Below, piece by piece: positions 34,043 to 42,940 of a stretch of DNA of 46,596 bases (position 1 is the first letter of the stretch; each line of letters opens with the position of its first letter). The stretch covers positions 1 to 46,596 of the forward strand of contig QKPP01000147.1 of assembly GCA_006508105.1 (NCBI GenBank), given 5' to 3'. Under the pieces are notes generated by a model that worked only from the letters and a program-made list of their open reading frames with translations, searched no databases and had not been told where the DNA came from. The DNA comes from Myxococcales bacterium FL481. Lineage in GTDB: Bacteria > Myxococcota_A > Polyangia > Nannocystales > Nannocystaceae. Both the position numbers and the translations under genes were made by a program.

Positions 34043-36454
34043 ATGCCTGACGTCCAACACTGTATTCCCTTCTCCGAGCTATCCTTAGACGACGTCGGCC
34101 AAGTCGGGGGCAAAGCTGCGTCCCTGGGCGAGCTGACGCGGGCCCTGGCTGGCCACGGGCTCAAGGTTCCCCCCGGGTTTGCGGTGACCGCCGCGGCCTA
34201 CGATGCGTGCCTAGGCCAAGGTCGCGTCAGATCCGAGCTGGACGCGCTGTTGCGCGACGTGACGACCAGCTCGATCGACGACCTGGCTCGTCGGGGAGAG
34301 CGAGCTCGGCGGACCGTGCTGGAAGCGGGGCTTCCGGAGCCTGTGAAAGCCTCCATCGTAGCCGCCTACCGGCAACTCGAAGCACGACTAGGCCCGGATC
34401 CGGCGGTCGCGGTGCGTAGCAGTGCCACGGCCGAAGATTCGCCGGAGGCCTCGTTTGCCGGTCAACAGGCCACGTTGCTCAACGTCCGTGGCGAGCGCGA
34501 AGTCCTGCACGCCTGCCTGGTGTGTTTTTCCTCGCTGTTTACCGATCGCGCAATCGCCTACCGGCACGAAAAGGGATTTGCGCCGCTCGGGGTCCGCGGC
34601 GCGATCGCGGTACAACAGATGGTACGCGCTGACCTCGGTTCGGCCGGGGTGATCTTCACCCTCGACCCAGACTCGGGTTTTCGGTCGGTGGTGGTGGTCA
34701 CGGGCTCGTGGGGTCTTGGAGAAACCGTCGTCGCCGGGCGAGTCGATCCCGACGAGTTTGTCCTATTCAAGCCGGCTATCGATCATCCGCGACCGATCTT
34801 GAGTCGACGACTGGGGGCCAAACAAAGCAAAATGCTCTACGCGAGGGGCAAAGGAGCAACCACACGCACCGTTCCGGTCTCCGCCGGCGACCAGGCCCGG
34901 TTTTGCCTCCAAGACGCCGAGGCCATTCAGCTGGCGAAGTGGGCGATGGCGATCGAGGAACACTACAGTCGTCGCTATCAACGCCCCACGCCCATGGATA
35001 TCGAATGGGCGAAAGACGGGCAAACGGGTGAGCTGTACATTGTGCAAGCCCGACCAGAAACGATTCACGCCAATCGCCAGAACCAGGCGATGGTCCGCTG
35101 GGTTTTGGAGGACCCACCCCCGGCGCTCCTGCGCGGCGTCGCGATCGGCCGCGGCATCGGAGTCGGACCTGCATCGATCATCGCCGATCCGGCACGACTT
35201 GAGGGATTCCAACAAGGCGAGGTCTTGGTGGCCGACATGACCGACCCCGACTGGGTGCCCCTGATGCGCAAAGCGTCGGCCATCGTGACCAATCGGGGCG
35301 GACGGACCTGTCACGCCGCGATCGTCAGTCGCGAACTGGGGATTCCGTGCATCGTTGGAACCGGCCACGCCACGCAAACCATCGCTGCGAACGCCGTGAT
35401 CACGGTCAGCTGCGGCGACGCGAACGACGGCCGCGTGTATCGAGGCGAGGTGGCCCATCGCCGGGAGGAGGTCTCGGTCTCAGAGCTCGCCAAAACCCGT
35501 ACCCAGGTGATGCTCACGCTGGGCAACCCGGCCCGAGCCTTTGAGTTGGCGCAGCTCCCCGTGGCCGGGGTGGGGCTCGCACGCCAAGAGTTCGTCGTGG
35601 CGCAAAACGTCGGCGTGCACCCGTTGGCCGCGCTTTCCCCCCAAAGCCTGTCGAAGGAGACCCGCGCGCGTGTCGAAGCCATGGCCTCGCGTCACTCGAG
35701 CCCCCGCGAGTACTTCGTGGACGGCCTGGCGAGCGGGGTGGCGCAGATCGCGGCAGCGTTCCACCCTCGGCCGGTCATCGTGCGGCTTGGGGACTTCAAG
35801 TCCAACGAGTACGCGAGTCTGCTGGGCGGCGAGGCGTTCGAGCCCCGAGAAGAGAACCCGATGCTGGGTCTTCGGGGGGCCAGTCGCTACCTCGACCCGA
35901 CCTTCGAGCCGGCGTTCGATCTGGAGTGCGAGGCGTTGCTACGGGTCCGCAAGGACATGGGACTGCGCAACGTCAAACTCATGGTTCCGTTTTGCCGAAC
36001 CCCCAAGGAAGGCCAGCAGGTCATCGCTCGGTTGGCGGCCCATGGTCTAGTGCAAGGGCGCGACGGCCTTGAAGTTTGGGTCATGTGTGAGCTCCCCGCC
36101 AACGTCGTCTTGGTCGAGCAGTTTGCGCAGGTCTTCGATGGATTCAGCATCGGCTCCAACGACCTGACGCAACTGGTGCTGGGGATCGACCGCGACTCCG
36201 AACGCCTGGCCTACCTGTTTCGGGAGAGCGACGAGGCCGTGCTCCGCACGATCGAGGCCGCGATCAAGGGGGCGCACGCCGGGGGCCGCCCGATCGGTCT
36301 GTGCGGCCAAGCCCCCAGTGACGACCCCGAGTTCGCTCGTTTTCTCGTGCGCCTGGGCATCGACAGCGTGTCTTTCAATCCCGACGCGGTCCAGCGCGGC
36401 GCTCAGGTCATACGCCAGGCCGAATCTGACGAGCGGGGCGCTGGCGGCGATTGA
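34043..36454 (+). CDS. ppsA: Phosphoenolpyruvate synthase
   Basis: PEP synthase converts pyruvate and ATP to PEP, AMP and phosphate and drives gluconeogenesis. The product is 803 residues, the usual size. The N-terminal ATP-grasp-like part has GGKAASLGEL and the VRSSATAEDSPEASFAGQQ motif. The swivelling phosphohistidine domain carries H424 in GGRTCHAAIVSRELG. The PEP/pyruvate TIM barrel shows RLGDFKSNEY, ENPMLGLRGASRY, GSNDLTQLVLGIDRDS and the catalytic C754 in GLCGQAPSD. GAGGAG precedes the ATG. It is the last gene of the acsA-pdh-ACP operon; pyruvate is a shared substrate of its enzyme and E1. The known regulator PpsR is not seen. Confidence 0.95.
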   Translation: MPDVQHCIPFSELSLDDVGQVGGKAASLGELTRALAGHGLKVPPGFAVTAAAYDACLGQGRVRSELDALLRDVTTSSIDDLARRGERARRTVLEAGLPEPVKASIVAAYRQLEARLGPDPAVAVRSSATAEDSPEASFAGQQATLLNVRGEREVLHACLVCFSSLFTDRAIAYRHEKGFAPLGVRGAIAVQQMVRADLGSAGVIFTLDPDSGFRSVVVVTGSWGLGETVVAGRVDPDEFVLFKPAIDHPRPILSRRLGAKQSKMLYARGKGATTRTVPVSAGDQARFCLQDAEAIQLAKWAMAIEEHYSRRYQRPTPMDIEWAKDGQTGELYIVQARPETIHANRQNQAMVRWVLEDPPPALLRGVAIGRGIGVGPASIIADPARLEGFQQGEVLVADMTDPDWVPLMRKASAIVTNRGGRTCHAAIVSRELGIPCIVGTGHATQTIAANAVITVSCGDANDGRVYRGEVAHRREEVSVSELAKTRTQVMLTLGNPARAFELAQLPVAGVGLARQEFVVAQNVGVHPLAALSPQSLSKETRARVEAMASRHSSPREYFVDGLASGVAQIAAAFHPRPVIVRLGDFKSNEYASLLGGEAFEPREENPMLGLRGASRYLDPTFEPAFDLECEALLRVRKDMGLRNVKLMVPFCRTPKEGQQVIARLAAHGLVQGRDGLEVWVMCELPANVVLVEQFAQVFDGFSIGSNDLTQLVLGIDRDSERLAYLFRESDEAVLRTIEAAIKGAHAGGRPIGLCGQAPSDDPEFARFLVRLGIDSVSFNPDAVQRGAQVIRQAESDERGAGGD

Positions 36455-36565
36455 CTGCGCGAACCTCCACGAAAGCGAAGGGGGCGTCGCCGATGCACCG
36501 ACCGCGGCTGGCGGGGGATGGGGGCGCACCGGCGCCATGCGGCGTCGGTCGTTCGACCAAGCTCG

Positions 36566-39010
36566 CTAGTCCGATCGCAGCTGACGCGGCGAAGAAAACC
36601 GCCCGCCCGCGGCCGCCTTGAGCTCGCCGTCCTCGGCGGGGCTGGCCCCGACCGTTTGCTCGAGTGCGCGGCGGAGAGCCTCCGCGCTGACCGGCTTGGC
36701 CAAGAACGCATCCATGCCTGCATCCATGCACCTCGCCTCGTCCTCGGGCGACGCGTACGCCGTGACCGCGATAATGGGCACCGAGGACCGCGTTTCGTCC
36801 AGGACCCGAATCTTGCGGGTGGCCGCGCGACCATCCATGACCGGCATCTCGCAGTCCATGAGCACGACGTCAAAGGGTCGTTCGCTGACCAGCTGCCACG
36901 CCCGAAGGCCGTTTTCCGCCTTCGAAACGGTGAACCCGAGGCGGTGGAGCATGCGGGCGAGCACCTGGCAATTGACCGGGTCATCCTCGGCGATGAGCGC
37001 CGTTTTGCCGGCGAACAACGCGTTGTCGAGAGGCCTTGCCGCCGCAGGAGACAACGCCTGTTGGACGAACTTGCGGCCGCGCCAAAAGCTGATCTTCTCG
37101 AGCAACCCCGCTTCGCTGAGCGGCTTGGCGACAAAGTCGTTCATGCCGGCATGCTCGCAGGCGGTTTGATCTCGCATGGACGTGTCGGCGCTCACCGCGA
37201 TGATGGGGGTGCCGCGACTCTTGCCGCCGCGCCGAATCGACCGGGTCGCGGCCAGGCCATCCGCATCCGGCCGGGCTTTGTCCATCAAGATGATGTCGTA
37301 CTCGACCGATTCCGCTGCGCGAACGGCTTCCGATGCATCGACGGTGGCATCCACCGCGTAGCCCGCTTTCGCGAGCGTGCGCTGCAGCAGTCGATCGCTC
37401 TGCCCTTCGTCTTCAACGACGAGTACGCGCCGCGCTCGTTGGGTCGGGTCGGCGTCTCGGGTGGCTGATTCGAGCTCGAGGTCGGACTCGCTCGGTTTCG
37501 CCGGTTCGCGCGCGCGCAGGCTGAACGTGAACGTGCTGCCTTCACCCGGGACGCTATCGACCTCAAGGCTTCCATGCATGGCCTCCGCGAGTCGCTTGCA
37601 GGTGGCGAGGCCGAGCCCGGTCCCTCCGGCCTCGCGGGTGGCCGACGAGTCCGCCTGTGAGAACGGTAGGAAGATCTGCGCTTGGTCTTCCTCCGCGATC
37701 CCGGGACCGGTGTCGCGGACCCGGACCCACAGCGTCGGCTCGGGCGTGGACGTCCAGTCCACCGAGACGAAGATACCGCCGACATTGGTGAATTTGAGGG
37801 CGTTGTCAACGAGCGCGGAAACGACTTGGCCCAGTCGGGTGACGTCGGCGACGACCTGATCGGGCACGTTGTCGTCGACCTGGCACTCGAGATCGAGGCC
37901 CGCGCGTCGGCACGCGTTGCTGAACATAGACGTGGTGCGCTCGAAGAATCGGCGCACACCGAAGTTCTCTTCGCGTAGTCTGAAGTACCCGCTGCTTAGG
38001 TCTGAGAAATCGAGCAAGGCCTCGAGTAGTTGGGTTAGGCGAGACACCGACGTCTCCACGATTTCGAGCAGCTCTGATTCGTCGGGGTCGACGGCGTCGC
38101 GTAGCAGCTCGATGCCCCCCGTGATCCCGTTCAGCGGTGTGCGCACCTCGTGGCTCATCGTGGCGATGAACTCGGATTTGACGATGAGCGCTCGCTCTGC
38201 CCGTTCCATCTCCGCCTCGGCGCGTCGTCGGTGTTCGTGTGCGGTCTCATTCGCCTTTTGCAGTTCGACGAACTGGCGAGTGAGCTGCTCTTGCTGGGCG
38301 CTCATTTCAGCCAGGGCGGATCTGACGGAGAACACCGCCCGGGCGCCGCGGATCAACCGCGACAGTAGGGTCAACGAGGGCGGCGGGGTGATGAGGCAGG
38401 AAAGCTGGCGCTCGGTGATCTCGGCCTCGACAATGGAGGGGGGCAGGCCGAGTGCCCGAGGGAGCGCTCTGAAGTTGCCGAGGTTGATCTTGAAGAAGTT
38501 CGGCGAGTCCTCACAGTTATCCGGAATGCGCAGGACCCCTCGGATCCGTCCGTCGGGGAGTTCCTCGTAGGTCACCACGATGTGCGGAAACAAGCGGTTC
38601 CCGGCCCACTTGAACACGAGCCGGTACAGTAGGGTGGGACTCGCGACCAGGCGCAGCATGCCGACGATCACGGCGAATCCGGGGCGTTCCGAGCTCACAG
38701 CCAACTCGCCGCCGACGGACACATCACACTTGCCCTCACAAACCTCGTCGAGACGAGCGAACAGTGTGCAAGCGTCTTTCCAATCGACTTTCTTGGGGGC
38801 GGACTCGATCCAGTCGAGATAGCCAGCGAACATCACCTCGATCGGCGTGTTCGTGTGCGCGGCGAGGTCGTGGAACACCTGCAGCACCGCACCGTCCACC
38901 AGCACGCAAGGCTCGGAGGCTGTGGTCGGCGAGGTCACGGGGCTTGCATCGGTCGTGCGCGTCACTCGGTTGAGTCCGACTTGGACCGCCAGGGGTCCCT
39001 CAGTCCGCAA
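36566..39010 (-). CDS. Hybrid sensor histidine kinase with two receiver domains
   Basis: The product is up to 814 residues; the frame opens with a TTG at 39010, so the exact start is uncertain. Residues ~40-210 form a domain I do not recognise, ending in SCLITPPPS. A coiled coil (~233-280) leads to the kinase core: H287 in MSHEVRTPLNG, the N box (DNALKFT), G1 (VRDTGPGIAEED) and G2 (GGTGLGLATCKRL). Two receivers follow. The first has its Asp in ILMDKARPDADG, where the usual K-loop neighbours differ; the second has the standard LMDCEMPVMDG. Both retain the conserved Lys (AKPL, AKPV). No membrane helix is evident, so sensing is probably cytoplasmic. No output regulator is adjacent; the next gene upstream is divergent. 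Confidence 0.88.
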   Translation of the reverse strand: MRTEGPLAVQVGLNRVTRTTDASPVTSPTTASEPCVLVDGAVLQVFHDLAAHTNTPIEVMFAGYLDWIESAPKKVDWKDACTLFARLDEVCEGKCDVSVGGELAVSSERPGFAVIVGMLRLVASPTLLYRLVFKWAGNRLFPHIVVTYEELPDGRIRGVLRIPDNCEDSPNFFKINLGNFRALPRALGLPPSIVEAEITERQLSCLITPPPSLTLLSRLIRGARAVFSVRSALAEMSAQQEQLTRQFVELQKANETAHEHRRRAEAEMERAERALIVKSEFIATMSHEVRTPLNGITGGIELLRDAVDPDESELLEIVETSVSRLTQLLEALLDFSDLSSGYFRLREENFGVRRFFERTTSMFSNACRRAGLDLECQVDDNVPDQVVADVTRLGQVVSALVDNALKFTNVGGIFVSVDWTSTPEPTLWVRVRDTGPGIAEEDQAQIFLPFSQADSSATREAGGTGLGLATCKRLAEAMHGSLEVDSVPGEGSTFTFSLRAREPAKPSESDLELESATRDADPTQRARRVLVVEDEGQSDRLLQRTLAKAGYAVDATVDASEAVRAAESVEYDIILMDKARPDADGLAATRSIRRGGKSRGTPIIAVSADTSMRDQTACEHAGMNDFVAKPLSEAGLLEKISFWRGRKFVQQALSPAAARPLDNALFAGKTALIAEDDPVNCQVLARMLHRLGFTVSKAENGLRAWQLVSERPFDVVLMDCEMPVMDGRAATRKIRVLDETRSSVPIIAVTAYASPEDEARCMDAGMDAFLAKPVSAEALRRALEQTVGASPAEDGELKAAAGGRFSSPRQLRSD

Positions 39011-39712
39011 CGGTCGCCGTCCCGTGACGACAAGGGAGAGTCCGTCCGCTTCATTTCGTCGGATCGCGCCCGGAGCTCGCCGGTGTCCCCGGGCCGGGCC
39101 TATCTATAGCAAAAACTACCGAAACGCTCCTCGGCCGGTCGTGAGGCGGTCGCCGGCCCGCGATCCGGGAGCCGGACCGGCGACGCGAGGTAGGCGCGCG
39201 GGCGACATCGCGACGTCTTGACGCCGAGCGGGAGTGGGCGACGGTGGCCATCCGGACCGGGGCGCGGGCAGCAACCCCGGGTGTCGACGCGGCGGCCGGA
39301 TTCGTGGGTCGCGACGACGGATCACGTGGGAGGTCCAAGCCTTGCGCCGGCCGTGCACCGCAGTTGGTCGTCGAGTCGGGCCACCGCTTCGCCAAAACCA
39401 GTTGAGCTGCGTCGCATCGCTGGGTCGATTACGCACCAGTCGAATGGAACTAGAGGTCTTCCTGCAATTGGGGGTGGTTTCGCGACGTGATCACTCCAAC
39501 GGTATCCGGCGTTCCCGCGACGCGGAAATATCACTAGCCGTGGTGTTCTTTGCCGGGCACACTGACAGTGCATCTGTGACAGGGGGCGGTAGCCGGCGGG
39601 GTCGTCGAGGTACACGTACACGGAGCATGGACTTGGACCAGGGCGGACGTTGCCGTTACGGCCGCATTCGCATTGTCGCGCTTGGAGAGTTTGCGCGCGT
39701 CGAGGGGTGTCA
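39011..39712. other. Divergent intergenic region upstream of the hybrid kinase and ThDP enzyme
   Basis: In these 702 bases I find no convincing gene. Open frames exist on both strands, but their composition is mixed and none has a recognisable domain or a good ribosome binding site. It contains a possible kinase promoter at 39103-39111, described separately. The ThDP-enzyme gene begins with a good ribosome binding site at its right edge. The length is large for this gene-dense window, so a small RNA or unannotated short gene is possible. Confidence 0.35.
39103..39111 (-). promoter_or_regulatory. Possible extended -10 promoter of the hybrid kinase
   Basis: Read on the minus strand the sequence is TGC-TATAGA, an extended -10 box, in an AT-rich patch of an otherwise GC-rich region, about 90 bases upstream of the kinase start. 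No clear -35 box is visible, which extended -10 promoters can tolerate. The evidence is the motif alone. Confidence 0.3.
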
Positions 39713-41446
39713 ATGTCAGTACATCAGCTACCAATCAGTCGACCCGGGGGCGATCACCTCGAGGTTGGCGCTACGCGGCGGCTCGCCGACCTTTTATTGG
39801 ATGACCTGATCTCCGCCGGGGTCGACACAGTGTTCGGCGTACCGGGCGGATCGATCGCGCCGATTTGTGACGCTTTGTTGGACCGGCGATCGATTCGCGT
39901 GGTGACCACGCGGCACGACGGTCACGCGGTGTTCGCCGCGGCCGGCTACGCGCAAGCGACCGGCCGTCTCGGCGTGGCGCTCGTAACGTCGGGTCCGGGA
40001 GTCCTCAACACAGTCAACGCGGTGGCCTCGGCACACTCCGACGGCTTACCGGTACTCTTGTTGGCGGGTGATGCTTCGCGTGCCGGATTCGGTCGGGGAG
40101 GGGTGCAAGATGGTAGTTCGTACGCGCTCGACGTCGTGAGCGTGCTCCGACCGATTAGCAAGCTCGCGCAGGCCGTCCCTCACTCCGAGTGCGCCCGGGG
40201 ATTTCTCCTCCACGGGATCCGCACGGCGATGGCGCCTCGTCGCGGCCCGGTCCTTTTGTCGATTCCTCTGGACGTACAAGGCGTCGAGCTGCCGACCTTT
40301 GTGGCTCACGCGACGGGGGTTGGGCGGCCGGAAATCGACGTGAACACCGTCGTCGATGTCGAGCGCGCACTTCAAGCCTCGACGTCGCGGGCGGTGTTGG
40401 TGGGATCTGGTTGCCGCTGGGGAGAGACGCCAGCAAAGGTGAGGCAGCTCGTCGAGCGACTGGGGCTGCCCGTGATGACGACGCCGAAAGCAAAAGGGGT
40501 GTTTCCTGAGAGTCACCCGCTGAGCTTGGGGGTCTTCGGCATGGGCGGGCATCCGTCGACTCGTGGATTCACCGAGGCGGGCTACGACACGCTACTCGTC
40601 CTCGGCAGTAGTCTGAGCGAATTGGCCACGGACGGCTGGGCGACTTCGCTTCGCCCGCGCGAAACACTCATCCACGTCGACCTGGAGCTGCAGCGGTTCG
40701 GGCGTTCCTATACACCCACGATCGCGGTAGCTGCGCCAATCGATACTCTGCTGGACGCGCTGCTTCTCCGCCTGCCGGCCTGCGATGCGCGTTCGAGCGG
40801 AGGGGTTCGCCGCGACCTCGATCCCAAAGCGGCCATGGTCGGTGATGTCGGCCGGATTTCACCTCCACGGGCACTGTGGGAACTGCAGCAGATCCTTCCG
40901 GAGGACACGATCTACACTGCGGATAGTGGCAGCAATCTGTTTTTTGCGGTTCACTACCTGGAGATCAATCGGCCCGACTGCTTCGTAGCGTTTCTCGGTC
41001 AGGCATCTCTTGGCTCGGGGCTCCCGGCGTCACTGGGAGTCGGACTGGCCGCGCGACCCCGCACCGTCGTTTCCGTAACTGGCGATGCGGGCTTTCTGAT
41101 GTGCGCGGCAGAGGTCGCCACTGCAGCACAACTCGAGGTTCCGTTGATCGTGGCCGTGCTCAACGACGAGCGGATGAGCATGGTTGAGTCCGGGCTGGAA
41201 ATGATCTACGGGCGTACCCTCCCGTTTCCGAGTGGTCCGGTCGACATCGCCGCGATCGCGCGTGGCTGTGGCGCAGAGGCGGTGCGCGTGGAGTATCCGC
41301 AGGACCTGCTGCGCGCCAAGGAGGCCGTTCGTAGTCGCCGCGGCCCGCTCGTGTTCGATATCCTGGTGGACCCGACCACTCGTCTCCCCACCAATCGCCG
41401 CTTCGATACGATCAAGAGCTCCGGAGGGCGAGGCGCTCGAAACTAA
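39713..41446 (+). CDS. ThDP-dependent enzyme of the acetolactate synthase fold
   Basis: The product is 577 residues with the three domains of acetolactate-synthase-like enzymes: pyrimidine domain (~20-190; FGVPGGSIAPICDAL, SGPGVLNTVNAVASA), central domain (~205-340; LGSSLSELATDGW), and pyrophosphate domain (~385-560; GDAGFLMCAAEVATAAQL...LNDERMSM). The residue that activates ThDP is normally Glu in the RHE segment; here the aligned residue is D69 in TTRHDGHAVFAAAGYAQATG. Possible roles are decarboxylation or carboligation of 2-oxoacids such as pyruvate, including acyloin formation. It is not the biosynthetic ilvB by context, as no ilvN follows. GAGGGG six bases before the ATG at 39713 sets the start. 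A KAS III gene is convergent with it. Confidence 0.82.
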   Translation: MSVHQLPISRPGGDHLEVGATRRLADLLLDDLISAGVDTVFGVPGGSIAPICDALLDRRSIRVVTTRHDGHAVFAAAGYAQATGRLGVALVTSGPGVLNTVNAVASAHSDGLPVLLLAGDASRAGFGRGGVQDGSSYALDVVSVLRPISKLAQAVPHSECARGFLLHGIRTAMAPRRGPVLLSIPLDVQGVELPTFVAHATGVGRPEIDVNTVVDVERALQASTSRAVLVGSGCRWGETPAKVRQLVERLGLPVMTTPKAKGVFPESHPLSLGVFGMGGHPSTRGFTEAGYDTLLVLGSSLSELATDGWATSLRPRETLIHVDLELQRFGRSYTPTIAVAAPIDTLLDALLLRLPACDARSSGGVRRDLDPKAAMVGDVGRISPPRALWELQQILPEDTIYTADSGSNLFFAVHYLEINRPDCFVAFLGQASLGSGLPASLGVGLAARPRTVVSVTGDAGFLMCAAEVATAAQLEVPLIVAVLNDERMSMVESGLEMIYGRTLPFPSGPVDIAAIARGCGAEAVRVEYPQDLLRAKEAVRSRRGPLVFDILVDPTTRLPTNRRFDTIKSSGGRGARN

Positions 41447-41533
41447 CCCCTCAGAGCCCCACGCGAGAGGTGGTGACACCCGCCCGTCCGGTGAACCGGC
41501 CAGAGACAAGGGGAGCCAGGGGGCGGAAACGCG

Positions 41534-42625
41534 TCAACGTCCCCAGCGAAGCACGAGACTCGAGGACGTGATCCCACTTCCTCCAGAGTAGGTGGCGACA
41601 CAGTCACCGTCGTCGAGGAGCCCCGTCGAATCTGCAACCGACAAAACGTAGGGGATGTTGGCGGCGCTGAGGCTAGTGGTCTCAGGAAAACAGTCGAAAC
41701 TCTTCGCGGACTCGATGCCGGCGTACTCGGCGACGACGGAACGCAGCCACACGGTTCCCTGATGGCAGGCGAAGAAGTCGATTTCGCGCCGATCCATGCC
41801 CGCCATGGAGAGCGCGCGGGTGATCAACGAATCTCCCATTCTCGGGATTTCGAGCAGCATCTTGCGAACCGAGGCTTTGCTCTTCACGGACAACTCGACG
41901 CGTCCCTGATGCCATTCGCCGGGACCTGAGCGACCGACAAGGCCATCATGACACGAGCCGTCGGTAAGGTGCGCGGTGCCAAGAAGGCCACGATCGCGGC
42001 TGACCGGTCCGACGACGACGGCCGTGGCCCCGTCCCCGAACCACGCCGAAAACGGATCTTCCGTTTTGCAAAATGCCCGCACAGCGTTCGACTGGACCAG
42101 CAGAGCGTAGTTGGCTGCGCTAGAGCCGATCATGCGCCAGGCAAGCTCCATCTGGGTGGCAAAGCTGTTGCACGCCGATTCCACGTCGAATGAGATGCAT
42201 GCCTCCGGGAGCTCGAGCTTCTGATGCACGACGGGGGCGTTCGGTACCGTCAGGTAGTCAGGTACGTTGCAATAGCAAATCAGCAAGTCGATCTTGTCGG
42301 GTCGGACATCGGCGCGCGCGAGCGCCTGGCGTCCGGCCGCGACCTCCATGGTCGACACAGGTACGCCCGGTTCGAGAACGTGTCGCGTGCGGGCGCCTTG
42401 GAATGGGTCGTCTCGGAGTGTGGCCATTGCGTCGAGGACCATCTGAGCGCCTCGCGGCGCACTTTCGCGGCTCGGCATCGAGCCGAACTTCTTCGCGAGC
42501 CCCGCCCTCCAGCGCTCGACCACGTCCGTTGGCCACCAGTCGTTCGTGCGGATACTCGGCGGGAGGTAGGTCCCGATGCCGAGGATGCCCACGGGACGTA
42601 GATGCGATGCGGCGGAAGCTGGCAT
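41534..42625 (-). CDS. Beta-ketoacyl-ACP synthase III family enzyme
   Basis: The product is 363 residues, longer than FabH (about 317). The ketosynthase III triad is complete: C152 in VESACNSFATQ, H288 in FACHQGTVWL and N323 in SAANIPYV. GDGATAVVVG and the C-terminal SGGSGITSSSLVLRWG are also family-typical. FabH-type enzymes condense an acyl-CoA with malonyl-ACP; many relatives instead serve secondary pathways, and the extended N-terminus and lack of neighbouring fab genes favour such a role. GGGAGAGG upstream of the ATG at 42625 is a strong ribosome binding site. It ends 87 bases from the end of the convergent ThDP-enzyme gene; they are not in one operon but may share a pathway. Confidence 0.88.
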   Translation of the reverse strand: MPASAASHLRPVGILGIGTYLPPSIRTNDWWPTDVVERWRAGLAKKFGSMPSRESAPRGAQMVLDAMATLRDDPFQGARTRHVLEPGVPVSTMEVAAGRQALARADVRPDKIDLLICYCNVPDYLTVPNAPVVHQKLELPEACISFDVESACNSFATQMELAWRMIGSSAANYALLVQSNAVRAFCKTEDPFSAWFGDGATAVVVGPVSRDRGLLGTAHLTDGSCHDGLVGRSGPGEWHQGRVELSVKSKASVRKMLLEIPRMGDSLITRALSMAGMDRREIDFFACHQGTVWLRSVVAEYAGIESAKSFDCFPETTSLSAANIPYVLSVADSTGLLDDGDCVATYSGGSGITSSSLVLRWGR

Positions 42626-42940
42626 ACGAATTGACCTCTCCCAGTGTGCGCACAGGTTTGGCGCCGGGGTTCTGCTCGTGCAGCTTTGGGCGCGCGGGCC
42701 CTAGAGCGATATCTCATCGCCTCCGCATTGTCGGCACCTCGAAACCCCGCTACGGCCGTCCAGTCTCGAGAATAGGCGTCGGATCGGCCCCGCGCAACCG
42801 CCTTCGACTTGTATCTTGGCACCGCCGGCCACGTTGACCGGCCGCCCGTGACGATGTCCCCACTGAATGTACTAGGTGCTGCGACGGTTCGTCCGCGCGG
42901 AGTTTCGGCATCGGATGGCCGAGGTCAACGAGCTTGACGC
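42626..42940. other. Intergenic region upstream of the KAS III gene
   Basis: No gene is supported in these 315 bases between the KAS III start and the stop of the Asp-rich lipoprotein gene upstream of it on the same strand. It should carry the KAS III promoter. The sequence is mixed in composition and I see no clear boxes, palindromes or hairpins. Confidence 0.25.

Noticed and set aside
39322..39621. 99-residue minus-strand frame beginning MYVYLDDPAGY
   Set aside because: The first residues look protein-like, but third-position composition soon decays and no domain or ribosome binding site is visible.
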